A stretch of DNA of 8,343 nt from Bryobacterales bacterium (GTDB lineage Bacteria > Acidobacteriota > Terriglobia > Bryobacterales > Bryobacteraceae). The stretch lies in NCBI GenBank assembly GCA_030838885.1, contig JAUZEU010000124.1, positions 1 to 8,343 of the forward strand, read 5' to 3'. The notes below the pieces were generated by a model that was not told the origin of the DNA, ran no database searches, and was given only the letters and a program-made list of their open reading frames with translations. A program made the translations under genes and the position numbers. Shown here in pieces: positions 1-5,729 of the stretch; position 1 is the stretch's first letter; every line of letters starts with the position of its first letter.

Positions 1-528
1 CAGCCCGCCACCCCGGACGCAGCCAATAAACAAATACGAGCCACCGCTCTGAACGAATATCGCGTACCCGGCGCCAAAGACGATGTTGTCCGAATGTTTT
101 ACCTCGCCAACATCACCGCGCCGCAGGCGATGCAGGAACTGCTGACGGTGCTGCGAACCGTTGGCCGAATCGATTACATTTTTATCTACACCCCTCTGCA
201 TGCGGTGGCTGTCCGCGGCTCCACCAATCAGGTCGCGCTCTCCGCCTGGATGATTAGTGAAATGGACCAGCCGCCGACAGTGCAGAGGGATGGCATCCAC
301 CAGTTCCAGTCATCAGATCCCGCCTACCCTGTAGCGCGAGCCTTCTATCTGGTCAGCCGTACAACCAGAGACCTTCAGGAGACCCTGACCGCCGTCCGCT
401 CTTCCGCACACATTCAACGCGCCTTTGCGCACAGCTCTCGGGCAGTATTGATCCTGGCCGGCTCACCGGAACAAGTGGAAGAGGCGGCCCGTCTGATCGC
501 AGCCAAAGACCGCCCTGCTACGCCCTGA
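1..528 (+). CDS. Secretin-N-like repeat protein, C-terminal part (5' end outside the window)
   Basis: The reading frame is open from the first base of the window to a TGA at 526-528, so this is the last 175 residues of a longer protein. An ATG at 94 exists, but the frame upstream of it is open and protein-like, so it is probably internal. Two related modules are visible. The first (about 94-273) runs from FYLANITAP through a helix rich in L and Q to an AVAVRG strand and ends in MDQP. The second (about 331-516) runs from AFYLVSRTT to AVLILAG and ends in KDRP. This pattern (FYL, amphipathic helix, beta strand, small residue plus V, helix, D-x-P) resembles the N-terminal short domains of type II/III secretins. 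No secretin channel domain follows, since the protein ends after the second module. Such modules usually act in periplasmic ring assembly or protein contacts; the function here is unknown. The stop lies 5 bases from that of the converging dehydrogenase gene, and I see no terminator hairpin between them. Confidence 0.7.
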   Translation, partial: QPATPDAANKQIRATALNEYRVPGAKDDVVRMFYLANITAPQAMQELLTVLRTVGRIDYIFIYTPLHAVAVRGSTNQVALSAWMISEMDQPPTVQRDGIHQFQSSDPAYPVARAFYLVSRTTRDLQETLTAVRSSAHIQRAFAHSSRAVLILAGSPEQVEEAARLIAAKDRPATP

Positions 529-533
529 ACCCG

Positions 534-2651
534 CTATTTATCCGGCAATTCGAAAACATACAACGCATTCCCATTAGCCGGATGATGGATTTCCGGCGCA
601 ATCACATGAGGGACATCGCGGGGGCTGCCGCCACCCAGCCCCGTTGTGACCGCAATGTACTGCTTCCCGTCAATCGCAAAAGAGACCGGATGCCCTTGAA
701 CCGAAGTTCCCAAACGCGTCTTCCAAAGCTCCGCACCGGTCTTCACGTCCACGGCTTTGAAATAGCGATCAAGATCGCCCACAAACGCAACTCCGCCGGC
801 AGTTGACAGCACCCCCGTCAGGAACGGCGCCCGCTGCTCGATTGACCAGGTCTCCTTCATCGTGCGGACATCATACGCCGCCAGCTTGCCGATCTTGCCG
901 TTCTTGCCCGGCATCTCCAGGAAGTGCCGGTTGCCCGCGCCGCCCCCGGACCCTTCCTTGAATTCCACCTGCCTGCCCGACATTTCCATGCAACTCTGAC
1001 TAAGTGGAATAATCAATTGGCCGCTGCCAGGGTGGTAACTCATCGGCTGCCAGTTATGCCCGCCTTCTGTACTCGGGCATGCCTGGAGCCACTGCCCGAT
1101 CTGCTGCTCCAGGATGTCGCTCCTGTAAGTGACTGCGCCGGTCTTCTTGTCGATGTTAGAGAAAACATTCTGGTAGACCGTCTCTCTGAAATCGAGGAAC
1201 TTACCAGCCGCTCGATCGAACTTCCACAAAATCCCCGCCTTTCCGATCGTGAAGAACAGCTTCTTACCATCCACATCCACCAGGACGCGCTCGAAAACCT
1301 CATCCAGATCCAGCGACTCCTGCGGCACATGCTGCACATACCAATCGAGCTTGCCCGTATCGGGATTGAGCGCAAGAGTGGAATTCGTGTAGAGCCCCTT
1401 ATCCCCAGGCTTGGAACCACGGCTCACGCGCATCCAGGGCTTCGCCTGGGACACCCCCCAATAAGTCTGATTCAGTTCCGGATCGTAACTGCCTAAAATC
1501 CACGTATCGCCACCCGCGCGGAGCAGATTCGGCAATGCGCCCCACGTGTCTCCGCCCGGCTGGCCCTCTCGGGCGACGGTGTTGAACTTCCACAACGGAT
1601 TGCCGGTGTTTGCGTCCCAGGCGCTGATATAACAGCCGTCCGGCTTATAGTTCGAGCAGCCGGTCAGACCCTGCAGCACCTTCCCGTTGATGACGATGCT
1701 TCCCGCCGTATTGCTGTAACCCTTCTTCACATCCGCCACTGCGGTTTGCCAGGTAATGGTCCCCGTCCGCGCATCGAGCGCATACAGGCGCGCGTCTGTG
1801 GTCGAAAGAAAAACGTTGTTCCCGTAGATCGCCAGACTGCGCGTAGCCCCATAAGCACGCGTTGCATCCGGCCCGATGTGGTTCTCCCAGATCAGGTCGC
1901 CGGTGCGCCCGTTCAAAGCCTGTACCGTGTTGCTGGTATTCGAGAGATAGATCGTGCCGTTGTGGACGATCGGCGTCGGCTCGCTCGCCCCGCCATCATT
2001 CATCGCCCAAACCCACGCCAGCCGCAGATTCCCCACGTTCGCGTTCGTGATCTGGGTGAGGGGACTGTAGCTCCATCCCTGATAATTTCCCCGGATCATG
2101 AGCCAGTCCGACGTATTGGGATGGCGCAGCATTTCATCCGTAACAGGAACATAGCCTTTCACTTCGCCCCTCACCGAGTGACCTTTAGGACCCGCTATCG
2201 TGGATGCTCCCGCCTGATCCGTCGAAGGTGCATTCAACGAGGCCAGCAGCGCCTCCGGCATCTTTCCGTTCGCCACTGCTCCGATCAGAACGCCTGAGTT
2301 TGCCGCAAGCGCCAGTTCTCCGGCGCGCGCCCCGTTCGCCTCCAGCAGAAAAGCTGCCAGGTTCAGATACGTCTCCTGTCCCAGCCCGCCGCGATTTCCC
2401 GGCGGCATCGTCTCCTGAATGTAAGCCGCCAAGGCACCGGCGCTGCGGTCGCGCCAGGCCAGCATGAAATTCGAACCCGCCAGTTGAGGAGCCTCGTTGC
2501 GTCCCGCCAGATCAGGCATATGGCAACTGGCGCAGTTCGCCTGATAAGCCGAGCGGCCCGCCAGCGACTGAGGAGCAGTGAAGGATGTTTGCGCCATCGC
2601 GGTTGCGGCGGCAATCAGGAAAGGGAGGAGGCGTCGTCCGAGGCAGAGCAT
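534..2651 (-). CDS. Secreted PQQ-dependent dehydrogenase with N-terminal cytochrome c domain (quinohaemoprotein)
   Basis: This 705-residue protein probably oxidises an alcohol or sugar-like substrate in the periplasm and passes electrons from PQQ to its own haem c. Residues 1-20 look like a signal peptide (RR, hydrophobic core, AMA/Q cleavage). Residues 30-110 form a cytochrome c domain with the haem motif CASCH at 40-44 and a likely distal Met82 in TMPPG. Residues 180-705 form a PQQ beta-propeller, shown by A-x-D-x-x-TG-x-x-x-W type docking motifs ending at W255, W301, W354, W437, W602 and W643. My alignment by eye to methanol and glucose dehydrogenases puts the PQQ-stacking Trp at W384, the catalytic Asp at D448 (in the segment LDLDE) and the active-site Lys at K471. 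The usual adjacent-cysteine pair is absent. The metal-ligand Asn is replaced by Gln402, and the metal-ligand Glu has no Glu counterpart. An N-terminal cytochrome is the reverse of the common quinohaemoprotein alcohol dehydrogenase order; polyvinyl alcohol dehydrogenases are, as I recall, a precedent. The start has a good ribosome binding site, and the gene directly follows the zinc-ribbon gene. The class is firm; the substrate is not known. Confidence 0.9.
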   Translation of the reverse strand: MLCLGRRLLPFLIAAATAMAQTSFTAPQSLAGRSAYQANCASCHMPDLAGRNEAPQLAGSNFMLAWRDRSAGALAAYIQETMPPGNRGGLGQETYLNLAAFLLEANGARAGELALAANSGVLIGAVANGKMPEALLASLNAPSTDQAGASTIAGPKGHSVRGEVKGYVPVTDEMLRHPNTSDWLMIRGNYQGWSYSPLTQITNANVGNLRLAWVWAMNDGGASEPTPIVHNGTIYLSNTSNTVQALNGRTGDLIWENHIGPDATRAYGATRSLAIYGNNVFLSTTDARLYALDARTGTITWQTAVADVKKGYSNTAGSIVINGKVLQGLTGCSNYKPDGCYISAWDANTGNPLWKFNTVAREGQPGGDTWGALPNLLRAGGDTWILGSYDPELNQTYWGVSQAKPWMRVSRGSKPGDKGLYTNSTLALNPDTGKLDWYVQHVPQESLDLDEVFERVLVDVDGKKLFFTIGKAGILWKFDRAAGKFLDFRETVYQNVFSNIDKKTGAVTYRSDILEQQIGQWLQACPSTEGGHNWQPMSYHPGSGQLIIPLSQSCMEMSGRQVEFKEGSGGGAGNRHFLEMPGKNGKIGKLAAYDVRTMKETWSIEQRAPFLTGVLSTAGGVAFVGDLDRYFKAVDVKTGAELWKTRLGTSVQGHPVSFAIDGKQYIAVTTGLGGGSPRDVPHVIAPEIHHPANGNALYVFELPDK

Positions 2652-2659
2652 AAAGAGCG

Positions 2660-2665
2660 CCTCTT
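2660..2665 (-). promoter_or_regulatory. Ribosome binding site of the PQQ dehydrogenase, overlapping the upstream stop codon
   Basis: On the - strand the sequence AAGAGG lies 8 bases before the ATG at 2651, a good Shine-Dalgarno match that supports this start. It overlaps the TAA stop (2664-2666) of the zinc-ribbon gene. Ribosomes finishing that gene would stop on this site, so translational coupling is likely. Confidence 0.65.
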
Positions 2666-2876
2666 ATCTTATATGGAACTTGTCCGGCGCCGGATCGACG
2701 GAACCCGCGTCAGCTTTCCGCCGCGCATAACGCTTTTTCAAGAAGAACTCAGCGCCGCAGTGGTCACAGTAGTAAGGCCATCTGCCGAGTAAACTGGCGA
2801 AGAATACTTTGATCCCGGTTCGCCTGCGCCTCTGAGGATTGCCGTTTCGGCACTGCGGACACATCGAACTGGTCAT
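2664..2876 (-). CDS. Small zinc-ribbon protein of unknown function
   Basis: This 70-residue basic protein has two Cys pairs: CPQC at residues 6-9 and CDHC at 37-40. Between them lie an arginine-rich stretch (QRRRRTG, 15-21) and a short hydrophobic segment (VFFASLLGRWPYY, 24-36). Four cysteines in two C-x-x-C knuckles are typical of a structural zinc ribbon. The general plan (CPxC, Arg-rich, LLGRxPYxC, C, FF) is like small hypothetical proteins I associate with acidobacteria; I cannot name a family. The start is uncertain. The ATG at 2876 is used here, the ATG at 2864 lies directly before the first Cys pair, and a TTG at 2891 would add five residues. None has a clear Shine-Dalgarno. The stop sits 12 bases before the dehydrogenase ATG, so the two genes are probably co-transcribed. 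The role could be nucleic-acid or protein binding; nothing in the sequence decides this. Confidence 0.6.
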   Translation of the reverse strand: MTSSMCPQCRNGNPQRRRRTGIKVFFASLLGRWPYYCDHCGAEFFLKKRYARRKADAGSVDPAPDKFHIR

Positions 2877-2958
2877 GCTCAGACCAGGCAAACGCGTAGC
2901 GCTGCGATCTCAGCCGAGGCCGGAATTCCCGTAATCCCTGCGTCGTCCGCCCCGACCC

Positions 2959-2987
2959 TTCGTCCGTTTTGGCCCATCGCCTATAAT
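2959..2987 (+). promoter_or_regulatory. Probable sigma-70-type promoter of aceE
   Basis: A perfect TATAAT stands at 2982-2987. The hexamer 17 bases before it is TTCGTC (2959-2964), which matches TTGACA only at its first two bases, so the promoter call rests mainly on the -10 box. Transcription would start near A2995, leaving an untranslated leader of about six bases before the ATG at 3001. No Shine-Dalgarno is visible in the preceding 20 bases, which fits a leaderless or nearly leaderless mRNA. Confidence 0.5.
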
Positions 2988-3000
2988 ATGACTTACCCAC

Positions 3001-5679
3001 ATGCACCAACAACTCACCGAACGCACGGTTGATCTCGACCCGCGCGAAACAGCGGAGTGGATCGAGGCACTCGACCAGATCGTAGAGGGCGCAGGGCCGG
3101 ACCGGGCCAACTTCCTTCTCGATAAGCTGACCGATCGGGCCCGTGAAAACGGCGTTACCGTCCCGGTTCGCACAGCCACTCCTTATGTGAATACGATTCC
3201 GGCCTGGCAAGACCTGCCATACCCGGGCGATCGTGCGCTCGAGCGGCGCATCAAGAGCCTGACCCGATGGAACGCCATGGCCATGGTCTCGCACCAGAAC
3301 AAGTACGACGAGGGTATTGGTGGTCACATAGCCACCTACGCGTCCCTCGCTACGTTGCTGGAGGTGGGCTTCAATCATTTCTTCCACGGCAGCTACGGCG
3401 ATCAGCCCGGCGACCTGGTTTACTTCCAGGGTCACGCCTCCCCTGGCGTCTATGCCCGCGCGTTTCTGGAAGGCCGCCTCTCCGCTGACCAGCTGAACAA
3501 CTTCCGTCACGAACTTCGCGATACGCCCGGCCTTTCCTCTTATCCACACCCGTGGCTGATGAAGGATTTCTGGCAGTTCCCGACCGTTTCGATGGGTCTC
3601 GGTCCTATCAATTCCATCTACCAGGCGCGCTTTATGCGGTACCTGGAAAGCCGCAACCTGATCCCCAAAACCGACCGCAAGGTCTGGGCATTTCTGGGCG
3701 ACGGCGAGATGGACGAGCCCGAATCGACCGGCGCCATCGGCGTTGCGGTTCGCGAGAAGCTCGACAATCTGATCTTCGTGGTCAACTGTAATCTGCAGCG
3801 GCTTGACGGGCCCGTTCGCGGCAACGGCAAGATCATCCAGGAACTGGAATCGCTCTTCCGCGGTTCGGGCTGGAACGTGATCAAGTGCATTTGGGGCAGC
3901 GACTGGGACGGGCTTCTGGAAAAGGATACCTCCGGCCGTCTCGTGCAGCTCATGAACGAGTGCGTGGACGGCGAGTACCAGTCCTTCAAAGCCAAGGGCG
4001 GCGCTTACGTACGCAAAGAGTTCTTCGGCCGCTATCCGGAAACGGCGAAGCTTGTCGAGGATATGACGGACGAGCAACTCGCCAGTCTGCATCGCGGTGG
4101 TCACGATCCGATCAAGGTTTACAACGCCTATAAAGCAGCGGTAGAGCACAAGGGCGGCCCGACCGTCGTTCTCGCCAAGACCGTTAAAGGCTATGGTTTG
4201 GGAGAAGCCGGCGAAGCCCGCAACCCGACTCATCAGAACAAAAAACTCAACGAAAAGGCAGTGGAATACTTCCGCGCCCGTTTCGAAATTCCGATTCCGG
4301 ACGAAGCGGCCCGTGATGGCGCATTGTATCGTCCACCCGAGTCGAGCCCCGAAATCGCCTATCTTCAGGAGCGCCGCCGCGTTCTTGGCGGCTATCTGCC
4401 CGTTCGGAAACCGATCGCATCGCAGACCACTGCGCCCACACCGGAAGTCATTGACGAGTTCCGTCAGGCTTCCAAAGAGCCACACCCTTCCACCACCATG
4501 GCGTTCGTCCGTCTCTTGACGAAGCTCATGAAGGTGCCCGAAGTTGGGAAGCGTATCGTGCCCATCGTGCCCGATGAAGCCCGCACCTTCGGTATGGAAG
4601 CGATGTTCCGGACGTACGGAATTTACGCCTCCGGAGGCCAGCTCTACAAGCCGCACGATTCCGACATCCTGCTCTACTACAAGGAACAGGCAGACGGCCA
4701 GATTCTGGAAGAAGGTATTACCGAAGGCGGCTCCATGGCGGAATTTACCGCTGCGGGCACCGCGTATGCCAACTACGGCGTTGATACCATTCCGTTCTAC
4801 ATTTACTACTCGATGTTCGGGTTCCAGCGCGTCGGCGACCTGATCTGGGCCTTCGCCGATTCACGCGGTAAGGGTTTCCTGATGGGCGGCACCGCGGGAC
4901 GCACCACGCTCTCCGGCGAGGGATTGCAGCATCAGGACGGGCACTCCTTGCTGCTCGCCAGTACGGTTCCGACGCTGGCCGCATACGATCCGGCCTTCGC
5001 CTACGAGACCGCAGTCATCGTACGTGACGGCATCCGCCGCATGTATGAGAACCGCGAAGATCTCTTCTACTACATCACTCTCTACAACGAGAATTATCCG
5101 CAGGCGCCCATGCCGGAGGGTTCGGAAGAAGGCATTCTCAAAGGCCTGTACCTCTTCCAGAAGTCCGACCTGCCGAAGGCGAAAGCCCGCGTGCAGTTAC
5201 TGGGCAGCGGTCCCATCCTGAATGAAGCGGTGAAGGCAGCGCAGATTCTGGCGACAAAGTACTCCGTAGCCGCCGACGTCTGGAGCGTAACCAGCTACAA
5301 CGAACTCCGCCGCGAAGCGCTCAAAATCGAACGCTGGAACCGGCTGCATCCGGCCGAGCCTGCACAGAAGCCGTACGTTCAGCAGCAACTGGAAAGCACG
5401 GAAGGTCCGATCATTGCGGTTTCGGATTACATGAAAACAGTGCAGGACCAGATTGCTCCCTGGCTGCCCGGCCGGTTCGTGGCACTTGGCGCGGACGGCT
5501 TCGGTCGCAGCGACAATCGCACGCACCTCCGCAAGCACTTTGAGAACGACGCAGCCTCCATCGTGGTGGCAGCCCTGTCCAAACTTTCCAGGGAAGGCAA
5601 GTTCGACCCGAAGAAGGCCGCCAAGGCGATAGCCGAGATGGAAATCAACCCGGAAAAGATCGACTCCGCGATAGCGTAG
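3001..5679 (+). CDS. aceE: Pyruvate dehydrogenase E1 component, homodimeric type
   Basis: This is the thiamine-diphosphate enzyme that decarboxylates pyruvate and passes the acetyl group to the lipoyl domains of E2 (AceF), giving acetyl-CoA in the cytoplasm. The 892 residues match the family length (E. coli 887) and align with it from end to end. The thiamine-diphosphate/Mg motif runs from GDGEMDEP (233-240) to NCNLQRLDGP (262-271), with likely Mg ligands D234, N264 and Q266. Glu571 in LEEGITE is the likely activator of the cofactor pyrimidine ring. Conserved active-site histidines appear at H109 (GGH), H145 (FQGH), H411 (THQNKK) and H644 (LQHQDGH). The strongly conserved IPFYIYYSMFGFQR is at 597-610, and the C-terminal transketolase-like domain contains GADGFGRSD (830-838). 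The start is fixed because an in-frame TGA (2989-2991) lies just upstream and the next residues match the family N-terminus. No aceF or lpd gene is adjacent: the next gene is convergent speA, so E2 and E3 must be encoded elsewhere. No damage is visible. Confidence 0.97.
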   Translation: MHQQLTERTVDLDPRETAEWIEALDQIVEGAGPDRANFLLDKLTDRARENGVTVPVRTATPYVNTIPAWQDLPYPGDRALERRIKSLTRWNAMAMVSHQNKYDEGIGGHIATYASLATLLEVGFNHFFHGSYGDQPGDLVYFQGHASPGVYARAFLEGRLSADQLNNFRHELRDTPGLSSYPHPWLMKDFWQFPTVSMGLGPINSIYQARFMRYLESRNLIPKTDRKVWAFLGDGEMDEPESTGAIGVAVREKLDNLIFVVNCNLQRLDGPVRGNGKIIQELESLFRGSGWNVIKCIWGSDWDGLLEKDTSGRLVQLMNECVDGEYQSFKAKGGAYVRKEFFGRYPETAKLVEDMTDEQLASLHRGGHDPIKVYNAYKAAVEHKGGPTVVLAKTVKGYGLGEAGEARNPTHQNKKLNEKAVEYFRARFEIPIPDEAARDGALYRPPESSPEIAYLQERRRVLGGYLPVRKPIASQTTAPTPEVIDEFRQASKEPHPSTTMAFVRLLTKLMKVPEVGKRIVPIVPDEARTFGMEAMFRTYGIYASGGQLYKPHDSDILLYYKEQADGQILEEGITEGGSMAEFTAAGTAYANYGVDTIPFYIYYSMFGFQRVGDLIWAFADSRGKGFLMGGTAGRTTLSGEGLQHQDGHSLLLASTVPTLAAYDPAFAYETAVIVRDGIRRMYENREDLFYYITLYNENYPQAPMPEGSEEGILKGLYLFQKSDLPKAKARVQLLGSGPILNEAVKAAQILATKYSVAADVWSVTSYNELRREALKIERWNRLHPAEPAQKPYVQQQLESTEGPIIAVSDYMKTVQDQIAPWLPGRFVALGADGFGRSDNRTHLRKHFENDAASIVVAALSKLSREGKFDPKKAAKAIAEMEINPEKIDSAIA

Positions 5680-5689
5680 TAACTTCGTC

Positions 5690-5722
5690 GCAGCACTGAG
5701 GGCGGCCTGCCCTCAGTGCTGC
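5690..5722. terminator. Bidirectional hairpin terminator between aceE and speA
   Basis: A perfect 14-bp inverted repeat (left arm 5690-5703, right arm 5709-5722, arm GCAGCACTGAGGGC) encloses a 5-base loop. It fills most of the 50-base gap between the converging stop codons at 5679 and 5730. Neither side has a good T-tract: the + strand continues TCGCTGTTT and the - strand GACGAAGTT. It may therefore be a weak intrinsic terminator or mainly an RNA 3'-end stabiliser. The position and symmetry suggest that it serves both genes. Confidence 0.75.
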
Positions 5723-5729
5723 TCGCTGT

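Noticed and set aside
1302..1310. Asp450 two residues after the catalytic Asp448 (D-L-D) as a sign of a lanthanide-dependent enzyme
   Set aside because: The D-x-D pattern marks lanthanide methanol dehydrogenases, but membrane glucose dehydrogenase, which is not lanthanide-dependent, also has an Asp at this position. With the other metal ligands altered here, the pattern decides nothing.
924..2297. Open frames of 183-190 residues on the + strand opposite the PQQ dehydrogenase (924-1496 and 1746-2297)
   Set aside because: Both are antisense shadows of a gene with unmistakable domains; they have no recognisable motifs of their own.
2683..2694. 12-base palindrome TCCGGCGCCGGA
   Set aside because: It lies within the zinc-ribbon coding region, away from any promoter, and such short GC palindromes are expected in this composition.
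2988..3032. Short frame from ATG 2988 overlapping the aceE start, a possible leader peptide of 14 residues
   Set aside because: The ATG overlaps the -10 box and would lie before the expected transcription start; there is no ribosome binding site.
2764..4656. A 630-residue open frame on the - strand, antisense to the first part of aceE
   Set aside because: It lies opposite a clear, highly conserved aceE and also overlaps the zinc-ribbon gene out of frame. Its translation shows no family features. Long antisense frames are common opposite GC-rich genes with strong codon bias.
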